A program made the translations under genes and the position numbers. A stretch of 39,280 bases of DNA, taken from NCBI GenBank assembly GCA_947624955.1, contig CANQMM010000008.1, forward strand, positions 1 through 39,280. Direction: 5' to 3'. Each line of letters opens with the position of its first letter. Within the stretch, counting starts at the first letter, position 1. Below, one piece after another: positions 1 through 8,538 of the stretch. A model generated the notes under the pieces. That model saw only the letters and a list, made by a program, of their open reading frames with translations. It was not told where the DNA came from and searched no databases. The stretch is from an uncultured Bacilli bacterium. Lineage in GTDB: Bacteria > Bacillota_I > Bacilli_A > RF39 > UBA660.

Positions 1-209
<209 letters not shown>

Positions 210-273
210 AATGATTTATTAAAATCACTTGTATTTAAGTTTAATCTAAGCTACTCAAATTGACTTTTTTACT

Positions 274-289
274 TAGTTTTCAAAGATCA
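274..289 (-). promoter_or_regulatory. boxA-like antitermination element in rRNA leader
   Basis: The minus strand reads TGATCTTTGAAAACTA, very close to the TGTTCTTTGAAAACTA boxA found in Firmicutes rRNA leaders. It lies between promoter P2 and the 16S gene, the expected place for a NusB/S10-dependent antitermination signal. Confidence 0.75.
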
Positions 290-319
290 TTCAGCGCCAC
301 TTTTCCGTCGCGCATTTGT

Positions 320-348
320 AATATACCAAATCCCGTTTCCTTTGTCAA
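320..348 (-). promoter_or_regulatory. rRNA promoter P2
   Basis: TTGACA (343-348), a 17-base spacer and TATATT (320-325) on the minus strand give a near-consensus sigma-A promoter. Transcription would begin near 313, about 100 nt upstream of mature 16S. Confidence 0.85.
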
Positions 349-466
349 CACTTTTTTTCACTTTTTTCGACAACCTTTTGTCAAAGTTATCAATTCCCGT
401 AAAATCAAGCATTTAAACAGGATTTTTGGAATTAAAAAACATTGATTTAATCAATATTTCTTATTC

Positions 467-495
467 AGTATACAATAATATATTCGTAAATGCAA
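467..495 (-). promoter_or_regulatory. rRNA promoter P1
   Basis: TTGCAT (490-495), a 17-base spacer and TATACT (467-472) on the minus strand, about 150 bases upstream of P2. Tandem promoters are typical of rRNA operons in Firmicutes. No GC-rich terminator is visible between the DUF402 gene and this promoter, so some readthrough from 534-1067 is possible. Confidence 0.75.
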
Positions 496-533
496 GTAAA
501 AATTTCATTTTTTGTAAATTTTTTTGTAAAATT

Positions 534-1067
534 CTAATTTTTCGTTAAATTCTTGTAAATTTCATAGTACTTATCGACCTCTCCCGGGGTAAATGGCCCA
601 CTTTCAGCGCGCTTCATTTCGATAAGTTTTGATAACTCACTCTTCAAAATTAAATCTAAATCATCCGAATATTTCATAATCTTCTTATGATAATTATATT
701 CATTTCGGTCTAAAACTCTAAACCCACCATCAGGAAATACTCTCAAATCTAAATCATAATCGATATACTTTATTATTCCATTGTCTATTAAATATGGCGA
801 TGCAATATTACAATAGTAAAATAAACCATGTTTTTTTAGTTGCCCAATTACATTAAACCAACTTTTCTTATAAAAAAACATTACCGCCGGCTCATTCGTC
901 TTATGACTTCTTCCGTCATTTTCTGTAACCTTAGTTTTATTATTCGCACAAATAAGTACATCATCGTTTATTTCTAAAACTGTCGCTTCATCCCAAGTGC
1001 GATGAATTTTACCATTATGTTTATAACAATGGATTGTTAACCGATCTCCTACTTTAACTTCGTTCAT
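534..1067 (-). CDS. DUF402 nucleoside tri/diphosphatase (YgaC/Ntdp family)
   Basis: The 177-residue product matches the YgaC/Ntdp family along its full length (B. subtilis YgaC is 176 residues). Visible family motifs are YKHNGKIHR near the N-terminus, NDGRSH, WFNVIG, YYCNIASP and YIDYDLD, followed by the DUF402 metal-binding acidic region. Family members hydrolyse NTPs and NDPs with Mg/Mn. It has its own promoter and is the first protein gene upstream of the rRNA operon. The ATG is preceded by a modest GGGAT ribosome binding site. Assignment to the family is firm; the in vivo substrate is not known. Confidence 0.93.
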   Translation of the reverse strand: MNEVKVGDRLTIHCYKHNGKIHRTWDEATVLEINDDVLICANNKTKVTENDGRSHKTNEPAVMFFYKKSWFNVIGQLKKHGLFYYCNIASPYLIDNGIIKYIDYDLDLRVFPDGGFRVLDRNEYNYHKKIMKYSDDLDLILKSELSKLIEMKRAESGPFTPGEVDKYYEIYKNLTKN

Positions 1068-1090
1068 AACAATCCCGTCTTTCGTTATCC

Positions 1091-1119
1091 ATTATACACC
1101 ATTTTCAAGAAAATGACAA
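1091..1119 (-). promoter_or_regulatory. promoter of the DUF402 gene
   Basis: TTGTCA (1114-1119), 17-base spacer, TATAAT (1091-1096) on the minus strand. It begins 7 bases downstream of the ctp terminator. Confidence 0.75.
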
Positions 1120-1125
1120 ATGCCA

Positions 1126-1150
1126 CGAAAAAAGTTGTCGTAAGACAACT
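1126..1150 (-). terminator. intrinsic terminator of ctp, overlapping its stop codon
   Basis: On the minus strand AGTTGTC-TTAC-GACAACT is followed by a T run. The left arm starts inside the TAG stop codon of the protease gene. Confidence 0.9.
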
Positions 1151-2300
1151 AATAAGCTAATGTTTCAATTGCTTTAGCTAACTGTAAATCCTCTACTTGA
1201 CCATCGCCAATTATTTGATTATCAATTTCGATATCCGGCACGATGCCTACCTCATCGATACATTCCCCGGTTGGTCTTAACCATTCAGCTGTTGTGTATT
1301 TTACTAGACTGCCATCACCTAAGTCCATCGTCTGCTGTACTTTTCCTTTACCATAACTGCGCTTACCAACGAGTATTGCGCCATAACTATCTTTTAAAGC
1401 CGCCGCTAAAACCTCCGAAGCTGAGGCCGTAGCTTCATTCATTAAAATTGCTACGCTATATTCTCTTTTCTCTCCGGTTTTATCATAAGTACTTTTTGTA
1501 TTATCTTTATTTCTTAAAGAATAAATTAATTTCCCTTTTTCTAAAAACATATTCAAAATATTTTCGGTTTTATCTAAATAGCCACCTGAATTATAACGAA
1601 CGTCGATAATTAAAGCATCGATACCTTGATCTTCGACCTCTTTTAATTTCTTTTCAAATTGAGTATCGACATTCTTCGTAAAAGAACTAATAGCTAAATA
1701 ACCAATCTTCTTATCATTCTCCGTAAAAATATCTGAAGTAACTACCGGTTTATCAATCGTCTTAGATGTCACTGATACCTCAAAGGTATCATCGCCTCGT
1801 TGTAATTTAATTTTTACCGTATCATTATTTCCAATTAACGCAACCGTTTCGGTACTATTATTCACCGTAACTCCATCTACCGCTAAGACTTTATCCCCAG
1901 CCATAATCCCCGCTTTCATTGCTGGCGAATCACTAAAAACCTCAGCAATTACATTATCGGCTTTGATAGAAATCCCAATTCCTTTATATTCTCCCGACAA
2001 CTGACTAGTCAAACTATCAGCTTCCGTATCATTCATATATATAGAGTAGTTATCCCCTAAATATTTCATCATCCCATTGATAGCACTATCGACCATTCCT
2101 TGTTTATCGACTTCTTCATAATACTTATCTACTACTTTAGCATAAACATTGATAAACTCTTGTAAGGCTTTATCTTCGCCCATACCCGAATATTTATAAC
2201 TACTAAAGATAATAATACCGGTTGTTAAACTAGCTACAACTCCCGTCACTATTACAATAATTATTATTTCCGTTATACTAAAATTACTTTTCTTCTTCAT
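1149..2300 (-). CDS. S41 family C-terminal processing peptidase (CtpA/CtpB-like)
   Basis: The 383-residue protein has a short cytoplasmic N-terminus, one membrane segment (about residues 11-34), then a PDZ domain (about 97-180, with KGIGI and GDKVLAVDG) and the S41 catalytic domain. The nucleophile region is TASASE (291-296) and the general-base lysine lies in SYGKGKVQ (K318), so the Ser/Lys dyad is intact. Such proteases are anchored outside the membrane and trim secreted or membrane proteins from the C-terminus; in Bacilli some activate regulatory proteins. Ribosome binding site GAGGGTGA precedes the ATG. The gene is a single unit, ended by a terminator fused to its stop codon. Confidence 0.95.
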   Translation of the reverse strand: MKKKSNFSITEIIIIVIVTGVVASLTTGIIIFSSYKYSGMGEDKALQEFINVYAKVVDKYYEEVDKQGMVDSAINGMMKYLGDNYSIYMNDTEADSLTSQLSGEYKGIGISIKADNVIAEVFSDSPAMKAGIMAGDKVLAVDGVTVNNSTETVALIGNNDTVKIKLQRGDDTFEVSVTSKTIDKPVVTSDIFTENDKKIGYLAISSFTKNVDTQFEKKLKEVEDQGIDALIIDVRYNSGGYLDKTENILNMFLEKGKLIYSLRNKDNTKSTYDKTGEKREYSVAILMNEATASASEVLAAALKDSYGAILVGKRSYGKGKVQQTMDLGDGSLVKYTTAEWLRPTGECIDEVGIVPDIEIDNQIIGDGQVEDLQLAKAIETLAY

Positions 2301-2319
2301 TTTGTCACCCTCTATTTTA

Positions 2320-2327
2320 ATGATACC
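2320..2327 (-). promoter_or_regulatory. possible extended -10 promoter of ctp
   Basis: The minus strand reads TGG-TATCAT with the -10 hexamer at 2320-2325. No convincing -35 hexamer is visible at the right distance. Confidence 0.4.
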
Positions 2328-2390
2328 ATATAATAAATATATTTTAAAGTTTTAAAACTTTTAACAACATCGATTAGACATTTTGCCAAA

Positions 2391-2417
2391 ATAAAAAGGA
2401 CAACTTATTTATCGTCC
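2391..2417 (-). terminator. terminator overlapping the stop codon of the 2405-2926 gene
   Basis: AGGACGA pairs with TTGTCCT (one G-T wobble) around a loop that contains the TAA stop, followed by TTTTATTTT on the minus strand. Confidence 0.75.
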
Positions 2418-2926
2418 TCATCTTTTATATTTAATTCTTTTTTAATTGCCTCAGCAGTTTCTAAGTATTTGTTTACTTTACCCTTCTTAACTCTTACTAA
2501 AGTAAAGTCTCCAAACTTAAATTCTTCCACTGTCTTCGCTTTTGGATTAGATTCTTCATCTTCGCTGGCTTTATAATCCTTATTAAAATAATCATTTAAT
2601 TCGACATAATAGATTCTTAACTTATTTTCATTTTCTGTATCATTTAAATATTCTGTAACATAATCACTAGATTTATAGAACTCACCGTTGATAGCTTCTG
2701 AATCATAAACGAATACATAGTAATCATCTTCTGGCTTATTTAACATATTCCCGACAATAGCCATATCATAGTTAACTGTTCCGACTGCCGGCGTATCTGC
2801 TTTCTCTTCATCTACTTCTTTAGTAATAAATTTCTTCGTAAAGAAATATACCCCTAAAACTACTACCACTACGGCTACTAAAATACCTACAAACCTCAAT
2901 AATTCTTTTTGTTCTTCACTTTTCAT
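2405..2926 (-). CDS. membrane-anchored thioredoxin-fold-like protein, function unknown
   Basis: The start is placed at the ATG giving MKSEEQKELL, because GGAGTAGGTGG lies just upstream; a longer frame from a GTG inside that site is an artefact. The 173-residue product has one N-terminal membrane segment (about residues 12-32, rich in Val) and an extracytoplasmic domain. The pattern YYVFVYD, then LRIYYVELND, then FTLVRVKKGKV and a final amphipathic helix resembles the strand order of a thioredoxin fold, but no CxxC is present, so redox activity is unlikely. This is a fold-level inference only. Confidence 0.7.
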   Translation of the reverse strand: MKSEEQKELLRFVGILVAVVVVVLGVYFFTKKFITKEVDEEKADTPAVGTVNYDMAIVGNMLNKPEDDYYVFVYDSEAINGEFYKSSDYVTEYLNDTENENKLRIYYVELNDYFNKDYKASEDEESNPKAKTVEEFKFGDFTLVRVKKGKVNKYLETAEAIKKELNIKDEDDK

Positions 2927-2944
2927 AAAAACCACCTACTCCTA

Positions 2945-2953
2945 ATTATACCA
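2945..2953 (-). promoter_or_regulatory. extended -10 promoter after terminator
   Basis: The minus strand reads ATGG-TATAAT, -10 at 2945-2950, directly after the T run of the preceding terminator. The leader to the ATG at 2926 is only about a dozen bases. Confidence 0.65.
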
Positions 2954-2984
2954 TAAAAAAATAGGAAAGCAACTTACTTTCCTA
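2953..2984 (-). terminator. terminator overlapping stop codon of the lipoprotein gene
   Basis: TAGGAAAG and CTTTCCTA form a perfect 8-bp stem around a loop containing part of the TAA stop, followed by seven or more T on the minus strand. Confidence 0.92.
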
Positions 2985-3975
2985 CATAACTGCCAGTATT
3001 ATTTAAAGAATCGGCTATCGACATTAATTCTCCCGTCGTCAAATCGCTACTTGCTAAGTAATAGTCGATATTGTTGGATGTCCACGATAATGAGTTAGCA
3101 CTAATCGCCGCAATTGTATCACTTAACATTAATGGGTCTCCATATACCGGAATAATTTCAAATTCTTTTTTAGGACTACTAGCTTCTTCTACTAAGACGA
3201 AGTTCTTATCTCCCGCAAAAGTTAGTATGGCCCGGTTTCCATTATCTACCGAAATTGTTTCCTTACTCTTTAAATAAGTATTACTTGGAATATATAATGG
3301 ATAAATAATATCATCTAAACTACTCGTTTGTTCATCAGTTTCTCCACAGCAATCTTGGTCGATTAAATCTTCAAGAATAAAATCTTCTTTCGATAATTTA
3401 GCTTTATAGTCAATTGAACTAAACATCACCTTAATCATCATTGTATTTTCTTCATTATATACTTCAATCTTTTTTAAATTATAATCGTCATCAAAGTATA
3501 ACTTTTCATATACTAATTCTTCGTTATTAGGATAATTAACCTCAGTTGTTAAAACATATTCTTTATCTTTCTTTTCTGATACAACCTCTTCATCTTTTTC
3601 TAAATCATCGACGATTGGTCCTAATAAATATGATTGACTACTGCTATGTGGCCAGTCACTTTGAAATTTAAAACTTTTATTTAGTGAAGGGGTAACTACA
3701 TACACGCCATCATCATTCTTTAAGATAATCTGTTCATGATTATTCGTTTGATTTAATAAATTTACTTTATAATAGTCATCTTTTAAATACTTAACCTCTA
3801 CCGCATAAGTAAAAGTATCTTCATTACTATAGATTTCCATATTTGCTTTTAAAGTATAAGCTTTCGCACTTTTTACATCATCTTTAAACTTATCTAGAAC
3901 TTTTTCCTCGCTCTTTTTTCCACACCCACTAACAGTTAATAGAATTACTACCAATAATATCCATATTTTTTTCAT
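2974..3975 (-). CDS. LolA-like/DUF4367-like lipoprotein
   Basis: The 333-residue product begins with a lipoprotein signal peptide (MKKIWILLVVILLTVSGCGKK, lipid Cys at 18). Residues about 25-200 have the alternating strand pattern of LolA/RseB-like proteins, with repeated YxLKxNMEIYSN and DDYYKVNLLNQ-type strands, as in the sporulation-linked YdcC and GerS groups. Residues about 225-333 resemble the DUF4367-type C-terminal domain. Such proteins are attached to the outer face of the membrane and are thought to carry or sense lipids. It is monocistronic. The lgt gene at the right end of the window encodes the enzyme that would lipidate it. Specific function unknown. Confidence 0.8.
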   Translation of the reverse strand: MKKIWILLVVILLTVSGCGKKSEEKVLDKFKDDVKSAKAYTLKANMEIYSNEDTFTYAVEVKYLKDDYYKVNLLNQTNNHEQIILKNDDGVYVVTPSLNKSFKFQSDWPHSSSQSYLLGPIVDDLEKDEEVVSEKKDKEYVLTTEVNYPNNEELVYEKLYFDDDYNLKKIEVYNEENTMMIKVMFSSIDYKAKLSKEDFILEDLIDQDCCGETDEQTSSLDDIIYPLYIPSNTYLKSKETISVDNGNRAILTFAGDKNFVLVEEASSPKKEFEIIPVYGDPLMLSDTIAAISANSLSWTSNNIDYYLASSDLTTGELMSIADSLNNTGSYVGK

Positions 3976-4078
3976 AAACCACTTTCCTTTTCTAATAAAA
4001 TATATTTCATTATTAATTAAATATTACGTATAAAAGATAAAAACTCATCCATAATATAAATAGAAAAGAGGTTAATAT

Positions 4079-4279
4079 ATGCAAATAGTTCAAAAAGTAG
4101 CATTAGTTTTTACTCTAATTGGAGCAATTAACTGGGGGCTTATCGGGTTCTTCGACTTTAACTTAGTAACGGCTATTTTTAAAGACGACATGCTACCAAG
4201 AGTAATTTATGGCATAGTTGGTATTTGTGCATTAGTTAATATTGCCTTATTATTCACTGACTATGACCATGATAAATAA
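4079..4279 (+). CDS. DUF378 small membrane protein (YuzA-like)
   Basis: The 66-residue product has two hydrophobic helices and the DUF378 signatures FTLIGAINWGLIG and RVIYGIVGI. AGAGG lies at proper spacing upstream of the ATG. It is one of only three plus-strand genes here, and faces cdaR tail to tail with a shared bidirectional terminator. Members of this family are small integral membrane proteins of unknown role. Confidence 0.92.
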   Translation: MQIVQKVALVFTLIGAINWGLIGFFDFNLVTAIFKDDMLPRVIYGIVGICALVNIALLFTDYDHDK

Positions 4280-4300
4280 AAAACTCGTTAACCGAGTTTT
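4280..4300. terminator. bidirectional terminator between DUF378 gene and cdaR
   Basis: AAACTCG and CGAGTTT pair around TTAAC, with A runs on the left and T runs on the right, so the hairpin can end transcription on both strands. Confidence 0.9.
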
Positions 4301-5671
4301 TTAATTGGAAATTATTACCTCTATCGTTGCAGAAGCGATATATTTAATTCTTGGATCAGCACTTTCAACATTGACTTTAACCGTATGCGTTCCGATTGTG
4401 AAATTAGTTAAATCAATATAAGCATAAACATCATCCGGATCGATATCCTCAATGACACTTTCTACCCCTTCGGCAATAACACTTATCACATTGCCAGTAG
4501 AACTAGATGCCGTTACCTTTAAACCACTAGGTATATTTATAGTTTCTACTCGAATATTAGTTAAAGTTCGTTGAGTTGCCGTATCGAATTCTAATTCAAT
4601 GACCGCCGAAGAATCACTGATGTATCTTACACCTCGAGGGCGGGAAATTGTTACTGGATATTTTTTACTCTCCCCAGAGCCTTGTCCGTCTACATCGATA
4701 GAAACTTGGACGCTATCAAGCGATGCTAGCTCTTCTTGATCACCATAAACAGTTACTAGATATTCGCTTTTACCGTTGATCGTAATATTTTTAATTGCTC
4801 TAGAACTTGCTAAATCTCCATTAGTCGTAACTCTTATTGGTACTTGCTTAGAATAAGATTCCAAAATAACCTCTGCTGATAATGTTCCCGGAACCATTTC
4901 TACATTATTTAATATCTCCCCATTACTATCATAAGCAACTAAACCGACATTATCTACCGTGTATTTGCCTTCGCCAACAAAATCTTTATTACTTAAATCG
5001 ATTAGAGCTTTTACTGAAGCAATCTGGGCAAGTGTATCAGCACTACCCTTAACTACAACTTCATCTTTAGAAAGTTTAACATCCTTAACACTTAATTTCT
5101 CATCTAATTGATCTTGATTTAATAAATCCCATTTAACTTCTTTAATATCACTAACTTTTTTCTTAATTGTCACCGTTACATATGAAGGATCTAATTTATA
5201 ATTTATCGAATCGATAGTTTTATTATAAGTTAATTTAACTCTAACTGGTTCATCACTAACTTCATAATCACTTAAATCTAAGACTACCTCATGATCTCCC
5301 AATTGTTTAGCTAAATATAAATCACTTTTTCTTCCCGTCAATATAATATCGACAGAATCTGGAATGCCTTCAACGACATAAGCACTCTTATTATAGATTA
5401 CATTAATCGGTTGATTCGCGATAATCTCCGCATTGGTTTGGACTAGAGTTATAGCTTTTGAATCAACTAAATAAAATACTAATACCGCTAAAGCTAAAGA
5501 GATATAGACTAAGACGTTAGGTCGATTTAAAATCGTTTCTAATTTATTACCTTTAGCTAACTTATTACCTATTATATATACTAATTTACTAATTGGTGTA
5601 ACAATGAACCGATCGATAAATGAATAAATCTTTTTCCCTAAAGCTGTTAAAGCTTTTTTAAATTTCTTCAT
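4301..5671 (-). CDS. cdaR: CdaR, YbbR-domain regulator of diadenylate cyclase
   Basis: The 456-residue product has a short basic N-terminus, one membrane helix (around VYISLALAVLVFYLV) and an extracytoplasmic region of repeated YbbR domains: strand-rich units with I-x-V-x-V-x-G patterns, about four copies. YbbR proteins partner with and modulate CdaA. The start giving MKKFKKALTA is chosen because GAAGGTGAAG lies just upstream; it overlaps the end of cdaA by 14 bases, which favours translational coupling. Longer starts at 5701 and nearby lack a ribosome binding site. glmM, the usual third gene of this operon, is not present downstream. Confidence 0.9.
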   Translation of the reverse strand: MKKFKKALTALGKKIYSFIDRFIVTPISKLVYIIGNKLAKGNKLETILNRPNVLVYISLALAVLVFYLVDSKAITLVQTNAEIIANQPINVIYNKSAYVVEGIPDSVDIILTGRKSDLYLAKQLGDHEVVLDLSDYEVSDEPVRVKLTYNKTIDSINYKLDPSYVTVTIKKKVSDIKEVKWDLLNQDQLDEKLSVKDVKLSKDEVVVKGSADTLAQIASVKALIDLSNKDFVGEGKYTVDNVGLVAYDSNGEILNNVEMVPGTLSAEVILESYSKQVPIRVTTNGDLASSRAIKNITINGKSEYLVTVYGDQEELASLDSVQVSIDVDGQGSGESKKYPVTISRPRGVRYISDSSAVIELEFDTATQRTLTNIRVETINIPSGLKVTASSSTGNVISVIAEGVESVIEDIDPDDVYAYIDLTNFTIGTHTVKVNVESADPRIKYIASATIEVIISN

Positions 5672-6482
5672 CATCTTCACCTTCGCTTTCATCATCAGCA
5701 TTATAGAATATCTCCGTCTTTGGTTTCAATTCATCGAGTAGACATACTCTAAACTCATCGACACTTAAATTGTATTTGAGTTCGTGATCGACAGCAATAC
5801 TCAATCTTCCAGTCTCCTCTGATACCACTAAAGCAATAGCATCCGTTTCTTCCGCTATTCCTAATGCTGCTCTATGTCTAGTTCCTAATCTTTTACTAAT
5901 TGATTGATTCATACTCGTTTTAAAAACCGCTCCGGCACAAGTAATTCGGTCTCCCTGAATAATAACTCCCCCATCATGAAGTGGGCTATTAGGAAAGAAA
6001 ATAGTTCCCAATAAAGGACTCGTTAAATCGGCATACACTTTAGTTGCCGGCTCGATATATTCTTGCAAAGACATATCTCTTTCGATAACGATTAATGCCC
6101 CAATGCGATTTTTTCTTAAATATTCTACCGCATCCATTATTTCGTAAACAACGTGTTCTCTTTCATCTACTGACAATATTTTATGTCGCCCTAATAACTG
6201 TGTTCTCCCAATTGATTCTAAAACATTACGAATTTCTGGTTGAAATAATACGATGATTGCTAGTGGTCCCCATTCGATAACATACTCTAGCAATAAACCG
6301 ACCGTATTTAATTTTAAAACATCACTTAAAATCTTAATTATTAATATTAAAATAACCCCTTTAACAATCAAGACCATCTTAACATTATTTTTAATATTTT
6401 TTAATATATAATAAAACATCAACCAAACGACTGATATATCAATAATCTTTGTAATAATCGACCAAATAGAACTTAAGGTCAT
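5658..6482 (-). CDS. cdaA: CdaA, membrane diadenylate cyclase
   Basis: The 274-residue product has three N-terminal membrane helices (to about residue 85) and a DAC (DisA_N) catalytic domain. Active-site motifs are visible: LHDGGVII (168-175, where many CdaA proteins have DGA) and GTRHRAALGIAEETDA (200-215). It makes cyclic di-AMP from two ATP. It is followed directly by cdaR, the conserved arrangement of Firmicutes. Ribosome binding site AGGGAGTGA precedes the ATG. Confidence 0.96.
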   Translation of the reverse strand: MTLSSIWSIITKIIDISVVWLMFYYILKNIKNNVKMVLIVKGVILILIIKILSDVLKLNTVGLLLEYVIEWGPLAIIVLFQPEIRNVLESIGRTQLLGRHKILSVDEREHVVYEIMDAVEYLRKNRIGALIVIERDMSLQEYIEPATKVYADLTSPLLGTIFFPNSPLHDGGVIIQGDRITCAGAVFKTSMNQSISKRLGTRHRAALGIAEETDAIALVVSEETGRLSIAVDHELKYNLSVDEFRVCLLDELKPKTEIFYNADDESEGEDDEEI

Positions 6483-6510
6483 ATTTTCACTCCCTTTTAC
6501 ATCGTTTATA

Positions 6511-6519
6511 ATTATAACA
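6511..6519 (-). promoter_or_regulatory. extended -10 promoter of cdaA-cdaR
   Basis: The minus strand reads TGT-TATAAT with the -10 at 6511-6516; no strong -35 is seen. It lies downstream of the preceding gene's terminator-like sequence. Confidence 0.55.
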
Positions 6520-6549
6520 AAATTTCCGGTAAAAGAAAACCCCTAAGAA

Positions 6550-6613
6550 AAAACCAACCCCTTTATGCTTTAAATCCTGTTGATGTTGTATCCTCTTTAA
6601 TAAGTGGTTGGTC
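6550..6613 (-). terminator. possible long-loop terminator after the 6563-6946 gene
   Basis: ACCAACCACTT inside the gene's 3' end pairs with AAGGGGTTGGT (10 of 11 positions) beyond its stop, followed by TTTTTT on the minus strand. The loop of nearly 40 bases makes this a weak call. Confidence 0.4.
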
Positions 6614-6946
6614 ATAACTATTTTTATCTTCTCCCGTATTAATTTCCTTATTTATCTCTTTACTATCATTAGTCTTTGGTTTCTCCATATCCAAGACTTC
6701 ACTTTTTGTATCCGTTACTTCGATATTATTATTTTTAAAAGCTTGGTTTAATGGTTTGTCTGCCACATTCTCTTTTAATTTTTCAATATCTAAAGTTTCT
6801 TGTGACGGTTTTTCTACTACTACCTCTTTGATATTACTACTATTCTTACCTTCCGTAAAATACCCAATCAAAGCTAGTAGAAAAATAACTGTTCCCAAAA
6901 TAAACCAAATTAAATTACTAGCAAAAAAACTTAATACACTATCCAT
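6563..6946 (-). CDS. small membrane-anchored protein with acidic tail, unknown
   Basis: The 127-residue product has one N-terminal membrane segment (LIWFILGTVIFLLALIGYF, about 12-30). The rest is a low-complexity polar tail rich in Lys, Glu, Asn and Thr with no recognised domain. AGGGGA, overlapping the TAG stop of the upstream DUF3048 gene, precedes the ATG, so the two genes are co-transcribed and probably coupled. It may be an accessory partner of the DUF3048 protein; this is inference from position only. Confidence 0.7.
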   Translation of the reverse strand: MDSVLSFFASNLIWFILGTVIFLLALIGYFTEGKNSSNIKEVVVEKPSQETLDIEKLKENVADKPLNQAFKNNNIEVTDTKSEVLDMEKPKTNDSKEINKEINTGEDKNSYDQPLIKEDTTSTGFKA

Positions 6947-6956
6947 TATAAATCCC

Positions 6957-8000
6957 CTATTCTATTACTAAATCTTGGCCGGTAGGTTGTATTTGAATAA
7001 AAGTATTACCGTCATTTACAACAATCTCTTCCCCATTTAAATAAGTATATTTAGTTTGATTTTCTCTCTTATCCTTACTCCATTTAATTGGTATAGCTTT
7101 GCCTTCAGTAATTAAATAACCTTCGCCACTACCTAGATTATCAAAGTCTTGTCTACCCTTATCATCACCTGTTATATTACTATTATATACTTGATAAGTA
7201 ATGATATTTTTAAATGTATATTGTTTACCGGTAATTGCATCTTTATGGACTTTTCCGTTAACAAACCGTTTATAAACTTTATTTTCGGCATCATATTCAT
7301 AACTTGATGTTACACTACTAGAATATCTAATGCTAACATTGGTCGCATCTTTAACGCCATCTAAATTGCTATAGTCCACACTTTCTGTACTATAATCTAA
7401 TAATAATGGTTTATTAGTGTCCCGATTATAATTTAACTTTTCCGCAGCTTTCTCTAACATACTCGTCGTTGTAAATCCCGTATGTTCATAAGCGACATCT
7501 AAATCCGTATCCCGATAAAAATAGATTCCTTCATAAGCTAAACCATTTACGTTATTAACCTGATATTTACTGATATCCGCTTGCGCTTGTGGACTCCATC
7601 CCCAATGGACATAAATGGCATCATTTTCTAAAGCGTAATCGATAAAATAATGTCTAGCACTCCGTACTGAACCAATTTTTTCGACATCGACATCTTTAAA
7701 TAACGCCAAATATCTTGTTAATCCCCCTTCCACAATCATCTCATAAATAATATACGCATCCTGTAATCCTGCGTGATTAGCTCTTGCTGCGCTATGATTA
7801 TTAATCATTACCGCAAAAGGTCTAGTTTTCGAATTAACATCGATACCACTAAAATTCGTGGTATTCCCCTGTTTAACTTCTTCCTTTTTATCCGGATCTT
7901 TATCTTCATTTAAACCTATTAAAAAATATATTCCTACGCCAATTAAAACAATAAATATTATACTAATTATCGCTACAGCATTTTTCCCAAGTTTTTTCAT
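6957..8000 (-). CDS. DUF3048 (YerB-like) exported protein
   Basis: The 347-residue product has an N-terminal membrane anchor (about 8-30, no lipobox Cys) and the YerB/DUF3048 domain: RPFAVMINNHSAARAN, GLQDAYIIYEMIVEGGLTRYLALF, GSVRSARHYFIDYA and a C-terminal DUF3048_C region with GGEG-like NLGSGEGYLI and WSK. In Firmicutes these are exported, usually lipid- or membrane-anchored proteins of unknown biochemical role. It is the first gene of a two-gene unit with 6563-6946. Confidence 0.9.
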   Translation of the reverse strand: MKKLGKNAVAIISIIFIVLIGVGIYFLIGLNEDKDPDKKEEVKQGNTTNFSGIDVNSKTRPFAVMINNHSAARANHAGLQDAYIIYEMIVEGGLTRYLALFKDVDVEKIGSVRSARHYFIDYALENDAIYVHWGWSPQAQADISKYQVNNVNGLAYEGIYFYRDTDLDVAYEHTGFTTTSMLEKAAEKLNYNRDTNKPLLLDYSTESVDYSNLDGVKDATNVSIRYSSSVTSSYEYDAENKVYKRFVNGKVHKDAITGKQYTFKNIITYQVYNSNITGDDKGRQDFDNLGSGEGYLITEGKAIPIKWSKDKRENQTKYTYLNGEEIVVNDGNTFIQIQPTGQDLVIE

Positions 8001-8020
8001 ATATACCTACTTTCTTCTCT

Positions 8021-8029
8021 ATTATAACA
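8021..8029 (-). promoter_or_regulatory. extended -10 promoter of the DUF3048 gene
   Basis: The minus strand reads TGT-TATAAT (-10 at 8021-8026), some 20 bases upstream of the ATG at 8000. No clear -35. Confidence 0.55.
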
Positions 8030-8037
8030 TCAATTAA

Positions 8038-8472
8038 TTAAAACTTATAGTCCCTAGCACTTTCAATTCTTAAATCTCGTTCTTTAATTGACTCTCGCTT
8101 GTCATATTTTTTCTTCCCCTTAGCTAATCCTAACGCCATTTTAGCTCGATCTTTCTTAAAATAAATCCGCAATGGTACTAAACTATACCCCTCTTGGCTT
8201 ACTTTCTCTAATAATTTTTTTATCTCTCTTTTATGGAGTAACAGTTTTCTCGTTCTGCGCTCATCATGATTATATCGATTGCCTTCTTCATACTTGGCAA
8301 TATACATATTTATTACATATACCTCGCCTTTTTTAATTATTGCAAAAGAATCTTTTAAATCAGCACTACCTTTCCTTATACTCTTTATCTCTGTACCTTG
8401 TAAAGCAATGCCACATTCAATTTCTCTTTCGATAAAATAATCAAAATTAGCCTTCTTATTCCTAATTTCCAT
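8038..8472 (-). CDS. smpB: SmpB, tmRNA-binding protein
   Basis: The 144-residue product is a full-length SsrA-binding protein: [31 protein letters not shown], the [20 protein letters not shown] block and the C-terminal [16 protein letters not shown] tail that enters the decoding centre. It works with tmRNA in rescue of stalled ribosomes. It follows rnr, as in most Firmicutes, but has its own promoter. No tmRNA gene is seen in the window. Confidence 0.98.
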   Translation of the reverse strand: MEIRNKKANFDYFIEREIECGIALQGTEIKSIRKGSADLKDSFAIIKKGEVYVINMYIAKYEEGNRYNHDERRTRKLLLHKREIKKLLEKVSQEGYSLVPLRIYFKKDRAKMALGLAKGKKKYDKRESIKERDLRIESARDYKF

Positions 8473-8489
8473 TTTTTATCACCATCTCA

Positions 8490-8498
8490 ATTATAACA
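8490..8498 (-). promoter_or_regulatory. extended -10 promoter of smpB
   Basis: TGT-TATAAT on the minus strand (-10 at 8490-8495), immediately after the rnr terminator. Confidence 0.6.
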
Positions 8499-8503
8499 CA
8501 ACT

Positions 8504-8538
8504 TAAAAAGAAGAACTACTCTCCATTCTCCTTCTTTT
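8504..8538 (-). terminator. terminator spanning the rnr stop codon
   Basis: AAAAGAAG in the last codons of rnr pairs with CTTCTTTT after the stop, with the TAG in the 17-base loop and a T run after it. Confidence 0.6.

Noticed and set aside
260-445. Plus-strand 61-residue frame in the rRNA leader
   Set aside because: Lies over the boxA element and promoter P2 of the rRNA operon on the other strand; no ribosome binding site.
5970-5981. DGG instead of DGA in the CdaA active site
   Set aside because: A small conservative change also plausible in active enzymes; the RHR motif and all else are intact, so not treated as inactivation.
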